Source: a virus. Taken from it: DNA of 31,528 nucleotides. The notes beneath the pieces are model-generated. The model made no database searches and was not told where the DNA came from. It saw only the letters and a program-made list of their open reading frames with translations. The stretch's first letter is position 1. Each line of letters begins with the position of its first letter. Both the position numbers and the translations under genes were made by a program. Location: the IMG/VR virus record IMGVR_UViG_3300048759_000009, positions 1 through 31,528 of that record. The stretch is one strand, 5' to 3'. Below are positions 7,155 through 16,415 of this stretch, in pieces.

Positions 7155-8081
7155 ATGGCCGCATCTTCAATCACGATTTTAGACACCATATATTGGGCGA
7201 AAAGGTTCATATTCCTTAGAAACTTAGCGAGTGGTAACAATAATGAACCCGCTTTGACCAATGCTAACACGATTTTACAGACCATTGTAGGCGCTCCGTT
7301 TGCATGGCGTTGGAATAGAGCCGTCATTGGATTTGTAGCTGTACAAGGCCAGCAAGATTATACTATTTTCAATTGGCAACAAACTACGGCTATCGGAATT
7401 GGTTATGTGCTCGTTGATACTAACGGATTTTCACAGCAAGTAACTACAGCCGGTGTAACTGGGGCAACCATCCCAACCCCATTCAACATCACTCCCGGAC
7501 AGAATACTACTGATGGCAGTGTAATTTGGACTAATATGGGAGCAATTGGCGTAGGAAATACATCTACTATTTATAACTTTGACTGGATTGAAACGGCGTC
7601 CGTGCAAGCTTATGATGCTAATACATGCTTGCCAACATGGAAAGAAATTTCAGTAAAGATGAATCTAGCGTTAGATTCGGCGCAGAGCCGTCCACACGAT
7701 GTATCGGCGCAATATGAAGACGCAAACGGCAACATCACATTTAGATTGATGCCAGCGCCTGATAAGGCTTATCCAGTAGTACTATCTATTCAGCAAAAGC
7801 CAACGACTATCACCAGTCTTAATCAGACATGGGGACCAATACCAGATGAGTACAGCAGATTGTACAATTGGGGATTTTTGGCTTTGTCGTATTTATATGC
7901 TGATGACGCAAGATTTACAGCCGCCAATCAAAAGTTTATCGCATCATTGTTGAGCACATCGCAAGGTTTGACACAAAGTGAACGCAACATCTGGTTGAAC
8001 AACTGGCAGGCAATTACTGGAGTTCCTATTGAGAATGCATCAAGAACTCAGCAAGGATTTCAGGGAAGGAGTAATCTATAA
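7155..8081 (+). CDS. Putative head-tail adaptor (connector) protein
   Basis: A 308-aa protein. I use the ATG at 7155 with its ribosome site TAGGAG; a longer reading would need a TTG inside the terminator loop. Features: helical N-terminus (ITILDTIYWAKRFIFLRNLA), ANTILQTIVGAPFAWRWNR, QQDYTIF, FDWIETASV, then FRLMPAPDKAYPVVLSIQQK and a helical end. The WxEISV..RLMPAPD..YPV pattern is common among podovirus adaptor/connector proteins of metagenomic phages (T7 gp11 or P22 gp4 position). It is a tandem relative of the gene at 5702. The stop overlaps the next start (TAATG). Confidence 0.6.
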   Translation: MAASSITILDTIYWAKRFIFLRNLASGNNNEPALTNANTILQTIVGAPFAWRWNRAVIGFVAVQGQQDYTIFNWQQTTAIGIGYVLVDTNGFSQQVTTAGVTGATIPTPFNITPGQNTTDGSVIWTNMGAIGVGNTSTIYNFDWIETASVQAYDANTCLPTWKEISVKMNLALDSAQSRPHDVSAQYEDANGNITFRLMPAPDKAYPVVLSIQQKPTTITSLNQTWGPIPDEYSRLYNWGFLALSYLYADDARFTAANQKFIASLLSTSQGLTQSERNIWLNNWQAITGVPIENASRTQQGFQGRSNL

Positions 8082-8365
8082 TGCCAAGTAGAGTAACACT
8101 GACAGTTAATACGTTCCAATTACCAAATGGCCTTCCAGTGGCATTGGGAACCATAACGATGCGATTAAATCAAATAGGCTCGGTAAATGTTACTCAGTTA
8201 GGAGTTCAGTTTACTGCCATCAAATTAGACGCAAACGGAATGATAACTGGAAGCCCTACTTTTTGGCACAATTCAGATATTAGTCCATCGGGAACGTATT
8301 ATATACAAACCGTCTATTCATCAACAGGACAAGTAGTTGCCGGTCCAAATGTGGTAACTGTTTAG
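8081..8365 (+). CDS. Small beta-sandwich virion protein (paralogue of 11489)
   Basis: A 94-aa protein with TVNTFQLPNGLPVALGTITM, FTAIKLDANGMI, SPTFWHNSDISPSGTYY and VYSSTGQVVAGPN. The gene at 11489 has the same order of motifs (TLNQD, IEIPLDNFGDI, SVWSNDVLTPSTTFY, VYSATGERVWGP). This pattern is typical of transthyretin/Ig-like modules preceding tail fibres. Coupled to the upstream gene by overlap. Structural role inferred. Confidence 0.65.
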   Translation: MPSRVTLTVNTFQLPNGLPVALGTITMRLNQIGSVNVTQLGVQFTAIKLDANGMITGSPTFWHNSDISPSGTYYIQTVYSSTGQVVAGPNVVTV

Positions 8366-8374
8366 GAGAACATA

Positions 8375-10963
8375 ATGAGATTTTTAAATAAGATACTAGG
8401 ACTGGCAGCTATCGGGTTAGCATTAGTTGCACCATTATTTGCACAGCAATATCAATCAACGTTAGCCCCAATTTTCGCAACGAACGCAAAGTATGTGAAC
8501 GGAGTTGCGCCGGGCTATGCTCCCACTAGCGGAACCGCTCTCGTGCTGAATTTGGGGCCGGGAACCGCCAATTGTGCCGGGACAATTGAAACTTATATCG
8601 GCGGCACTCTTTCGATGAGCGTGAGTACGGTTAATTACGTGTATCTGAACACGGCCGCGAGCTGTGCGCCGGCGGTTAAAAATAGCGCGTTCACATCCAC
8701 CGATATTCCCATTGCAATTGTGACCACAAACGGGGTGAGCATACTTCAAACTTGCAACAACAATGGCACGTCATCACCGGCGGGTTCTTATCCTTGCATC
8801 GTGGATGATCGAACGATGTTCAGCGTTCCAAGTTCTGGTGGCATGATTTACCCGGCCTCGGGTCTCGCCGCATCAACAGGCACGGCGTGGCGTACACCCA
8901 ACTTTAGTGATGTGGTGGCTTTATGGGCGTGCTCTGGTTTATTGAAATCTGATGGCACATGCTCTGCCGGTGGTGGCGGTAGTAATGCACAGACTATGCT
9001 TTTGCCCAATGGAACCGCCGGTACTACGCTTGGTAATATGGCATGTTGGCAGAACAGCGGGGGGTATCCCTCAACCGCCGGCATAGCCGATTGCCCGGCT
9101 ACTGGGTCAACAACGGAGGGCACGGATAATCCGCAGGGCATTGTCGGTGTAGTGATCGCTGGGGCTGGCAACACTGGAGTCGCGACAGTTCAATTCGGCG
9201 GGACCGTCAACTGGAATTGTGACACAACAGTAACCACCACTGCTTCGGTGTGGGTGTCTATGAGCCACACTATTCCGGGCCAGTGTAACCCCTACGCTGG
9301 TGGTTATGGCGCATCGCCAACGGAAGCAACAAACGTAGTGACGGTACTTGGTAGGGTGTTGGGTGGCAACACAGGTGCCGGAACAGCGGCATCAATCTCA
9401 CTTCAAACATTCCCCGGCTATTCAGCAGGATCACCAAATCTTGTTGTGACAGTTGGGCAGGGAAGCCCTTTTCTGTCGCAGACCCCTTGGAACATGCATC
9501 CATCAACCGATGCGATGCCTTATGCATTGCAGGGCAACGGCGTCTATATCTCACAATCGCCCATCAATGGAACGGTTCAGACAAGGTTCGGCTATAGTTC
9601 GACGGGAGCGAGTGGCGGCGATCTATTGTTGGACACCATTTCGCAGGGGTACCCCACGACCGGAACGCCGATGTTCAGGATTAATGCTTCGACATATTGG
9701 TTGCCCAATGTGCAGTCGGTGAGCGGGACGGTGAACATGGGGAATTCGTGCTGTTTTTTCATGAACGATTCGAGTGGAAATTTTATCTTCACGTTGTCAG
9801 GGAATTCCACGCCGAACACCATTTCCGGCGATAATGTGGGGCACATAAGCACATGGGATATCGTGCAAGCGGCCTCAGGGGGACCCTACACATGGACATG
9901 GCCAGCTAACTTCGTGAATGCGCCCGTCGTGACTTCGACGGCTGGTCTATCTACCGTGGCGTCGTTTCTCTACGACGGTGTGAATTACCAATGCGTCACG
10001 GGCTGCAACTCCAGTGGAGGCGGATCCGGGCTATCTGGAATGACTGCCGGTCAGGTGCCCATCGCGGCATCTCCAACGACCGTGACGAGCAGCAAAGCGC
10101 TGGCGGGATCAGGAGCGGGCATTGCGACCGGGCCGACAAGCACGACAAGCGGCGACTGTGTAGAGTTCACTGGGACTGCTGGGCAGGTTGCGGATGCCGG
10201 TGCGCCGTGTGGATTAGGTGGAAGTGGCGTGCCGAATGTCAATGGCATAACATCTGCGGTAACTTTGATTGGTGATAGCTCGATCACTGTGACTCCTAAC
10301 TCACCAAGTGCCGGCGATGTTCAACTTCATGCAACTGGCGGTGGTGGTGGGGGAAGCAGTTATCCGTTCACAGGATTTACAGCCCCGTCGATTAGCGGCT
10401 GGACTTGGATGAATCAGGGCAGCGGGACAGCGACCGTCAACGGTGGTGTGTTGACGCTGGCTGCTACTGGTACGGGTGGGGATAATATCCACTACATCTA
10501 CGAGTCCTTGCCGTCCACCCCATGGACGGTCATCGCAGCAGTAATCCCTGGAGTAGGAGTCACTTTTCCGAACGGTCAGAGTGAGTGGTCGCAGGGCATA
10601 TCGATCAGCGATGGCACAAAGCTGACTTCATTCAATGTCGGTATGGGAGTAGGGTCAAATCTACAGTTGAATGCGGCTTCTGTGACACAATACAATTCAG
10701 TCACATCATACAACACGAACTCCTATACTCTTTCTACCACTTCCTTTCCTTTGGTTGTCTGGTTGAGGATCAAGGACGACGGCACGACACGAACTTACTC
10801 TATGTCGAGTGATCCGACCAATTTCGGATGGCAGCAACTTTACAGTGAGGCTCATGCGGGCTTTTTGACTCCAACGACGGTGGGATTTTCGAATGACTAT
10901 TATGGCACGACAAACACTTTCCCAGGCGCGCCATTCGTATCTTTTAACGTGACGACGCCGTGA
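8375..10963 (+). CDS. Tail fibre/adhesin with signal peptide and lectin-like end
   Basis: An 862-aa protein. Residues 1-24 read as a classical signal peptide (basic start, hydrophobic core LAAIGLALVAP, FAQQ end), which is unusual for a virion fibre. The middle is glycine/threonine rich with GGGGS-type linkers at about 200, 550 and 660. Residues about 665-862 look like a concanavalin/LamG-type beta sandwich (SGWTWMNQGSGTATVNGG, VVWLRIKDDGTTRTYSMS, GWQQLYSE). Such domains bind host glycans. Base composition changes from AT-rich to GC-rich after about 8460, unlike its neighbours. It probably recognises the host surface; the signal peptide could also be a relic of a bacterial secreted protein. 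Confidence 0.7.
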   Translation: MRFLNKILGLAAIGLALVAPLFAQQYQSTLAPIFATNAKYVNGVAPGYAPTSGTALVLNLGPGTANCAGTIETYIGGTLSMSVSTVNYVYLNTAASCAPAVKNSAFTSTDIPIAIVTTNGVSILQTCNNNGTSSPAGSYPCIVDDRTMFSVPSSGGMIYPASGLAASTGTAWRTPNFSDVVALWACSGLLKSDGTCSAGGGGSNAQTMLLPNGTAGTTLGNMACWQNSGGYPSTAGIADCPATGSTTEGTDNPQGIVGVVIAGAGNTGVATVQFGGTVNWNCDTTVTTTASVWVSMSHTIPGQCNPYAGGYGASPTEATNVVTVLGRVLGGNTGAGTAASISLQTFPGYSAGSPNLVVTVGQGSPFLSQTPWNMHPSTDAMPYALQGNGVYISQSPINGTVQTRFGYSSTGASGGDLLLDTISQGYPTTGTPMFRINASTYWLPNVQSVSGTVNMGNSCCFFMNDSSGNFIFTLSGNSTPNTISGDNVGHISTWDIVQAASGGPYTWTWPANFVNAPVVTSTAGLSTVASFLYDGVNYQCVTGCNSSGGGSGLSGMTAGQVPIAASPTTVTSSKALAGSGAGIATGPTSTTSGDCVEFTGTAGQVADAGAPCGLGGSGVPNVNGITSAVTLIGDSSITVTPNSPSAGDVQLHATGGGGGGSSYPFTGFTAPSISGWTWMNQGSGTATVNGGVLTLAATGTGGDNIHYIYESLPSTPWTVIAAVIPGVGVTFPNGQSEWSQGISISDGTKLTSFNVGMGVGSNLQLNAASVTQYNSVTSYNTNSYTLSTTSFPLVVWLRIKDDGTTRTYSMSSDPTNFGWQQLYSEAHAGFLTPTTVGFSNDYYGTTNTFPGAPFVSFNVTTP

Positions 10964-11012
10964 GTCAATCCTTTGACAATCTCCCCCAACAAACGTGTGG
11001 GTAGTTCAGTAA

Positions 11013-11219
11013 ATGAGTACGAGCTTCCAAAACAAAAAGGCTCTCCGGTTCATCATCACTCTCGGAACGGGTAAGTTTGGTTCGTCCAACAACAACCAAA
11101 TTACTCTTCAGGGATTCCGCGCCACGGTGGATATCGACAAGGCTGGCGGAACTCAGATGGGAACCTTGAAAGCTCAGATTTTCGGAGTCAGTCAATCCGA
11201 TATGAATATGGAGAAATAG
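11013..11219 (+). pseudogene. N-terminal fragment of baseplate-like protein
   Basis: A 68-aa frame: KALRFIITLGTGKFG, NNNQITLQGFRATVDIDKAG and MGTLKAQIFGVSQSDMN. This is the first domain of baseplate or hub-type proteins of contractile or siphovirus tails, which usually run several hundred residues. Here it ends right after SQSDMN with MEK and a stop. It shares the GC-rich codon choice of the tail fibre upstream, not that of the genes downstream. The likely reading is a truncated passenger brought in with the fibre. A short independent protein remains possible. No clear ribosome site is visible ahead of the ATG. Confidence 0.55.
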
Positions 11220-11238
11220 AATATGGTAAGGAGAGATA

Positions 11239-11502
11239 ATGAACTTTTTTAAGTCAGTATTCAGCGAACCGGATGGAAGTGGTTCAACTTCTAGAGTAAT
11301 GATTGGTCTTTTGACAGCGTTCATTCTAGGTGTCGGAATCTCGTTCAGTGTTTTGGTTTGTAACAAGCATATTACGGTGGAGCAGTTCGAAGGATTTCTT
11401 TCGAACTCTTCAACTTTTCTCCTTACAACATGCGGACCTTTGTATGGCATTAACAAAGCAGCCGATGTTATGAAGGGAAGGGGAAACAATGTTAGCAGTT
11501 AA
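11239..11502 (+). CDS. Small membrane protein, holin-like
   Basis: An 87-aa protein with the opening FFKSVFSEPDGSGSTSRVM, a hydrophobic helix MIGLLTAFILGVGISFSVLV (about 21-40) and a weaker second hydrophobic segment (about 55-72, FLLTTCGPLYGI). Phage holin-like proteins often have this DGSGSS.RV start and one or two helices. It would sit in the inner membrane and could time lysis. It has a strong ribosome site (AAGGAGAG) and is far from the lysozyme gene, so the assignment is tentative. Confidence 0.6.
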   Translation: MNFFKSVFSEPDGSGSTSRVMIGLLTAFILGVGISFSVLVCNKHITVEQFEGFLSNSSTFLLTTCGPLYGINKAADVMKGRGNNVSS

Positions 11503-11827
11503 CGAGTTAGAAGGGGGAGCCTTCCAAGACTCCCTCGGAAACTTAATATCTCATGGAAAGTTGGTATTAACTCTTAACCAAGATGCCACTGTAAACACGA
11601 ATGTAATGGTGTGCTCTGGGTATGATATAGAGATACCATTAGACAATTTTGGAGACATTATAACATCACCGGCTTATAGTGTATGGTCGAACGATGTACT
11701 TACACCATCTACAACATTTTACACAGCAATTGTGTATTCAGCTACCGGGGAGCGAGTTTGGGGACCGGCTTACGTTCGCGTATTAAGTACGCCGTCTCCG
11801 TTCGGAGTCGGGGTTTGGGTTCCATAG
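11489..11827 (+). CDS. Small beta-sandwich virion protein (paralogue of 8081)
   Basis: A 112-aa protein related to the gene at 8081 (shared DxxGxI, WxNDxLxPSxTxY and VYSATGxxVxGP patterns). It has an extra C-terminal tail (STPSPFGVGVWVP). It overlaps the upstream membrane protein gene by 14 bases and uses GAAGGGAAGGGG as ribosome site. The two paralogues bracket the block 8375-11488, including the GC-rich module. Likely a structural module beside the tail; function not known. Confidence 0.65.
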   Translation: MLAVNELEGGAFQDSLGNLISHGKLVLTLNQDATVNTNVMVCSGYDIEIPLDNFGDIITSPAYSVWSNDVLTPSTTFYTAIVYSATGERVWGPAYVRVLSTPSPFGVGVWVP

Positions 11828-11839
11828 GAGAAATTTGAT

Positions 11840-14629
11840 ATGCCAAATAACTTGGGGCTGGCCGGAGCTTCAGCACAAAAACAAACTCGTTTTTCAAGTA
11901 TCTTTACGTCGCGCTTTTTTTCTGGATTATGGACGAATCGATCCCCGCTCAGAGATGCTACTACTTCTAGAATAGTAGAGAAGTTTTATGGACAAGCCGG
12001 GGATGCTATTATTGCAGGAACCAATGTCGAGGTAACAACCAAGCTAACCCTTGCTCGTAGGCCGGGAACTACATTATATGACGCTGTGAACACTTATAAC
12101 AATCCTGACAGATTCTATGAGTTTAAATTGTTCGGACCTAGTGCAGAGCAGATAAACATAATGATCGACCAAGCGAATGAGCTTTACTCACTGTTTGGTG
12201 GAGTGCGTACATCGGTTTTTGCAAAAAGTGCAGGAGCCGGTCAATCGTTCATGCAATCAGTTGGAAATATTCTGTACTTCGGAGACGGAAAAGATAACAA
12301 GAAGTGGCTACAGACATTATTCACTTGGACCGCACTAACCGCGCTCGGAACACCGACTACTCCATTCTTTACCACTTACTATTATGATTTTATTGGAAGC
12401 ATTCAGCAGTTAGTAGGAACGGCATTTCCTATCACCGGAACGACGCTGGCCGCACCATCTGGCAGCGTGGGGGAGACTTTAACCATATCGTCAAGCGTTG
12501 CTCTTAGTGCTTTAGTGCAAGTTGGTAATACAGTCACTTTTCCACCTACAATGTCTGCAACATGGTTACAAAATCAGATGGCAACGATTCTTAGTATCTC
12601 TGGAACATCAATGGTTGTTGAATATCCATTGCCATATATGGAAACTCCGGGAACTACTACGGAAACGGTTACAGGTATAGTATACAATGGAGGCACGCCA
12701 ACTACTGGCATAACAGAACCGAGTAGTACTGGAAATACGAACCACTCTGCTACGGTAAATGCTGTTGGCGGTGGAGTAACATTTGTAACCGCTACTTCTG
12801 GAAACCTTACAATAGACGGTTCGGCTGTGTGGGCAAATCGTAACAATCCAGTTGAGAATTGGGGATTAGCAAATGTCAATAATGCTCCGTTGATTCCGAT
12901 TGTTGAACCTAATAATTTTACTATTCACTATCCAGTGGCTACGACATTTGATGAACCCCCCACATACACCACTGTAACGGCAGGTAATCCATTGGGTACT
13001 ACAATCGCGGCACCAAACGTTCTCGCTGTAATTGACACGAACGGGAATTTACAACTAGCAACTACAGCCGGAACTACAGGACCGGGCGGTCAGAATCCAG
13101 CGTGGTCAACGATACTCGGAACCACAACCAATGACGGATCGGTAGTTTGGACTCTCATCTATATAAACACGTTAATAGCATCTAATGGAGGATATGATTA
13201 CTGGGTAGCATTGGTTAACACGTTAGACAATACAGTGTCTAATTGCTCTCAAGTTTCTCTACCTACTGGCAATTTCACATATAATCCGGGAGTATTTATT
13301 CCCCCCGGCGCGGGATTGCCCTCGAACTCATCAGGTCAAGTAAGTATTGATACTCAAGCAGATTACGTAGCGATATTCCGTTCCACGGATGGACAATCGA
13401 CCCCATTCTTGATACCAAATGCCAGCGGTATTTTGAGTACTACCATATCTCTTGTTGAGTACTTGCAATCTGGATTTTTAGATACTACTCCAGACACAGG
13501 ACTCAATAACTTAGTATCTGGGGCAATTGTAGGAGAGAATACCCCTCCTGTAGTTGGAGCAATAAACCTTACATTTCACTTAGGATCAATTTGGTACAGT
13601 ATTGGAAATGTAGTTTACTGGACTTCTGGACCGGCCACACCTGTTGGCAATGGTTTGAATGGTACTAATCCGTTGAATACCGATAGTATGCCATCACTTG
13701 TGAAAAGACTTGTTCCTACAACATCAGGTATGATAGTCTTTACTGTGTCAGATATTTATATCATTCCAGGTAATAACACGTCATCTAGTCCTATTCAACC
13801 GGCGCTCCCATTACTTCCCGGTATAGGATTGCTTAGTTATAATGCATTGGACACAAATGGTGCTCTTATTGGATTGTTTACCACAGATAATCAATTTCTA
13901 ATACTAGACCCATCATCAGGAACTACTTACGCCGGATTTCCAATTGGTGACCAATTGCTGCTTAACAATGGCAATCCCGGTCAAAGTTGGAATCCTGCCA
14001 ATGTGTATGTTGCATGGCACGTTCAAGGAATGGATCAAGCATGGTACGTCTGTGATGGGGTTAATGGATGGTATAGAGTAATTCCTACACCGTCACCAGA
14101 AGGTCCGGGGTATACCTGGGCACCATTTGCAGCTATAACAGGAGGAGTTAACGCTGTACAAAGCATTGAAATTACGCCGGGTGTACACAGACTACTATTA
14201 GGCCCAACCGGAGTCGGATATATTCAAGAGAGAAATTTGAATGTATTTATGGACAACGGAACAGCCTATCCAGCCAATGCTACAATAGGTTCAGCAGTAC
14301 TAGTACAGCCGGGACAAGTGGCAGAAGTAGCATTTATTACTGCTGATGCTGTGAAAATTGGTTCTCCAATTACTTTAGGAATCTTAGTCGATGAAGCGTT
14401 GCCTTATTATACTGGACCTATTGACTTGCTGACGGATTGGGTCAATGATCCTCCGCAGTTGAAGCCTAGTAGATCGTTTTGGAGTCAAAGATTTTACCTA
14501 TCTGAACTCGAAGACGAGACGGCAGCTATGCGTACTTGTCAGATTCAAGTTATCTTTAATCCATCCGACACCGTACAAAATGAACTGCTAACGCTTTCTA
14601 TATTTGGTGCCTTTAGTCAGGAGCTTTGA
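11840..14629 (+). CDS. Tail nozzle/tubular-B-like structural protein
   Basis: A 929-aa protein, the largest in the adaptor region. The N-terminus (FSSIFTSRFFSGLWTNRSPL, about 18-37) and the following RRPGTTLYD segment match the general opening of podovirus nozzle-type proteins (T7 gp12, P22 gp10-like), which begin by describing a plug and carry beta-propeller-like repeats. Supporting this, the C-terminal half has propeller-like blades such as TSDMP-like loops, IGLFTTDNQFLILDPSSG and GMDQAWYVCDGVNGWYRV. It would close the tail tip until ejection. The stop overlaps the next start (TGATG). Family call from pattern and gene order. Confidence 0.6.
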   Translation: MPNNLGLAGASAQKQTRFSSIFTSRFFSGLWTNRSPLRDATTSRIVEKFYGQAGDAIIAGTNVEVTTKLTLARRPGTTLYDAVNTYNNPDRFYEFKLFGPSAEQINIMIDQANELYSLFGGVRTSVFAKSAGAGQSFMQSVGNILYFGDGKDNKKWLQTLFTWTALTALGTPTTPFFTTYYYDFIGSIQQLVGTAFPITGTTLAAPSGSVGETLTISSSVALSALVQVGNTVTFPPTMSATWLQNQMATILSISGTSMVVEYPLPYMETPGTTTETVTGIVYNGGTPTTGITEPSSTGNTNHSATVNAVGGGVTFVTATSGNLTIDGSAVWANRNNPVENWGLANVNNAPLIPIVEPNNFTIHYPVATTFDEPPTYTTVTAGNPLGTTIAAPNVLAVIDTNGNLQLATTAGTTGPGGQNPAWSTILGTTTNDGSVVWTLIYINTLIASNGGYDYWVALVNTLDNTVSNCSQVSLPTGNFTYNPGVFIPPGAGLPSNSSGQVSIDTQADYVAIFRSTDGQSTPFLIPNASGILSTTISLVEYLQSGFLDTTPDTGLNNLVSGAIVGENTPPVVGAINLTFHLGSIWYSIGNVVYWTSGPATPVGNGLNGTNPLNTDSMPSLVKRLVPTTSGMIVFTVSDIYIIPGNNTSSSPIQPALPLLPGIGLLSYNALDTNGALIGLFTTDNQFLILDPSSGTTYAGFPIGDQLLLNNGNPGQSWNPANVYVAWHVQGMDQAWYVCDGVNGWYRVIPTPSPEGPGYTWAPFAAITGGVNAVQSIEITPGVHRLLLGPTGVGYIQERNLNVFMDNGTAYPANATIGSAVLVQPGQVAEVAFITADAVKIGSPITLGILVDEALPYYTGPIDLLTDWVNDPPQLKPSRSFWSQRFYLSELEDETAAMRTCQIQVIFNPSDTVQNELLTLSIFGAFSQEL

Positions 14630-15243
14630 TGCCTACACTAAATGATTCTATAAACATACCGTTAACAGGGTATCAGCCGGTACAATCCGGTACGAACCCG
14701 TTAGCGGCAACAAACGAAACAGACTTGCAACCGGGCCTGAGCGGATTCTCGCGTGGCCCGTTGCCTGTTGTGTCTAATTCGTCTCCAGATAGTCTCAGGA
14801 CATTTTATGTAGGTTCCAAGCTGCCCCAAAACAGAGTATACAATGTAACTCCAGTAACACCGTCTGTTACTACGGTAAACAACGTTACAAACACAACTGT
14901 AACTCCTACTGTATCTCAGTCTCCTACTACCGGGTTTACATCTGGATCAAATTCCAACGGGTACTGGGCGCAAGACCCTACTGGGTTGATTAGACAGTGG
15001 GGAACTTGTGCTAATACAGGGCCGGGAAGCACAAGCACACAGACATTCCCAAAACCATTTAGCAGTTCGACCGACATTGTTGTAATTATTGGACAAGTTA
15101 GACCGACAGGGCAAAACACATCCCTAGCATCGGTGATACCTTCGTCAGTGACTGCTAGTACATTTCAGTTTAACATTGCGAATGATAGTACTGGATCGAT
15201 TAATGGCAGCGCAGCACCGACATTTTTTGCAATAGGTTACTAA
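14629..15243 (+). CDS. Tail fibre with gp53-like C-terminal domain
   Basis: A 204-aa protein starting at ATG 14629 (MPTLNDSINI), coupled by TGATG to the upstream stop, with AGGAGC as ribosome site; the TTG three bases earlier is not needed. Residues about 1-80 are extended, followed by a Thr/Val stalk (about 80-110). The C-terminal part has GYWAQDPTGLIRQWGTC, TFPKPFSSSTDIVVIIGQ and ends in FFAIGY, the pattern of gp53-like tail fibre C-terminal domains (W-G-x with FP..F and a closing AIGY). This domain tips many phage fibres and probably meets the receptor. Confidence 0.75.
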   Translation: MPTLNDSINIPLTGYQPVQSGTNPLAATNETDLQPGLSGFSRGPLPVVSNSSPDSLRTFYVGSKLPQNRVYNVTPVTPSVTTVNNVTNTTVTPTVSQSPTTGFTSGSNSNGYWAQDPTGLIRQWGTCANTGPGSTSTQTFPKPFSSSTDIVVIIGQVRPTGQNTSLASVIPSSVTASTFQFNIANDSTGSINGSAAPTFFAIGY

Positions 15244-15252
15244 AAGGAATTA

Positions 15253-15702
15253 ATGATAACACACCGCTATATAGAAAATGGTGATTATGAGATGTTAGAA
15301 AAGAGTTTAGCAGTAGATGAATATCACCAAGGTACGACTATTGATTTCTTTAAAGAAGAAGGAACAAGTACAAGCATTTACTTCTTCGATGATGAACCAA
15401 TATTGTTTGTAAGAGGTAAGCCATTTTGGAATGGGAATGCTGCTGCTATACAATTAGACATTCAGTTCTTAAATAATGCCAGCAAAGCTAAGAATATGAT
15501 CGTCATGTTGAAAGGGTTTTATGAGTTGGAACAAAATGCCAGATCAGAAGGGTTTTCAGCATTCATATTTAACAGCACTGTTCCGTTGCTTAGAAAGTTT
15601 TGCACTCGCAGATTAGGATTCAGCGAGTGGGACGAGAACATCTTGGTAAAAGTTTTAGAACAAGTCCCCATTGACAACGGGCCGGGAGAAGTGATAGAAT
15701 GA
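15253..15702 (+). CDS. GNAT-like acetyltransferase fold protein
   Basis: A 149-aa protein resembling phage GNAT-type proteins encoded next to internal virion genes: FFDDEPILFVRGKPFWNGN (beta strands), AIQLDIQFLNN, a helix KNMIVMLKGFYELEQNARS and FIFNSTVPLLRKFCTRRLGF ending in a strand ILVKVLEQ. The last pattern (N-S-x-x-x-L-x-x-F-x-x-x-x-x-G-F) is the usual C-terminal GNAT arrangement, but the acetyl-CoA loop Q/RxxGxG/A is not visible. An enzyme activity is therefore uncertain. Overlaps the next gene by four bases (ATGA). Confidence 0.55.
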   Translation: MITHRYIENGDYEMLEKSLAVDEYHQGTTIDFFKEEGTSTSIYFFDDEPILFVRGKPFWNGNAAAIQLDIQFLNNASKAKNMIVMLKGFYELEQNARSEGFSAFIFNSTVPLLRKFCTRRLGFSEWDENILVKVLEQVPIDNGPGEVIE

Positions 15703-16415
15703 GAATACATACTAAGACGGTGTGGACTTGGGATATTGAGCGTAAACAATACGCGCTTGACACGGATGAATATTTTGAGTACAATGGAAAAGTTGAGCTA
15801 ATGTGTGGCTCAACGGGTCAGCAAAGTGACATTGCCGTAAGCCAGCAATCATTCATGAATCAAGCACAGTCTCAGGCCGGGGCAGTATTTGGAGATGCAT
15901 CACAAGTCTTCAAATCTTTAGTTAGCACATTTGCTCCTACAGTCGCAGCCGGTCCAAGTCAGCAAGGATTTTCGCAACAGCAACTGGCCAACCTTAATTC
16001 AGAGGCGATTACTCAAACTGGACAAGCGTACAAGAATGCTAAAGAAGCTGTTGGGGAATCCCAATCAGCAGTTGGTGGAGGTAACACAGCATTACCAAGT
16101 GGCACACAGACAGGTACAGATTTATCACTTGCTGAAAGTGGAGCCAATCAGACTGCTTCGGAACTCGGACAGATTACTCAAGCCAACTACCAACAAGGTA
16201 ATGAGAACTATAACGAAGCAGTAGCAGGGTTGTCAAATGCACCGAACGTGTTTAACTCATCAACTAATTCAACTAATGCAGCGACCGGATCAAGTACAGC
16301 AGCGGCCAATACAGCGAATCAAATCGCTTCACAGAACAATAGTTGGGTGTCCGCAGTCACCGGACTTGCCGGATCGTTAGGCGGGGCAGCGATAACAGGT
16401 CTGGAGAAACGTTGA
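15699..16415 (+). CDS. Internal virion (ejection) protein, C-terminus possibly lost
   Basis: A 238-aa protein. The N-terminus has a short well-formed segment (TKTVWTWDIERKQYAL, EYFEYNGKVELMCG), followed by Gln/Ala/Ser/Asn-rich helical sequence with no charge clusters, as in T7 gp14-type ejection proteins, and a hydrophobic Gly-rich end (VTGLAGSLGGAAITG, about 219-233). Then GLEKR and a stop follow. The stop abuts an inverted coding fragment, and a typical C-terminal segment in the same frame appears at 16602-16697, so the original protein may have been longer. It sits directly before two larger ejection proteins. Confidence 0.6.
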   Translation: MRIHTKTVWTWDIERKQYALDTDEYFEYNGKVELMCGSTGQQSDIAVSQQSFMNQAQSQAGAVFGDASQVFKSLVSTFAPTVAAGPSQQGFSQQQLANLNSEAITQTGQAYKNAKEAVGESQSAVGGGNTALPSGTQTGTDLSLAESGANQTASELGQITQANYQQGNENYNEAVAGLSNAPNVFNSSTNSTNAATGSSTAAANTANQIASQNNSWVSAVTGLAGSLGGAAITGLEKR

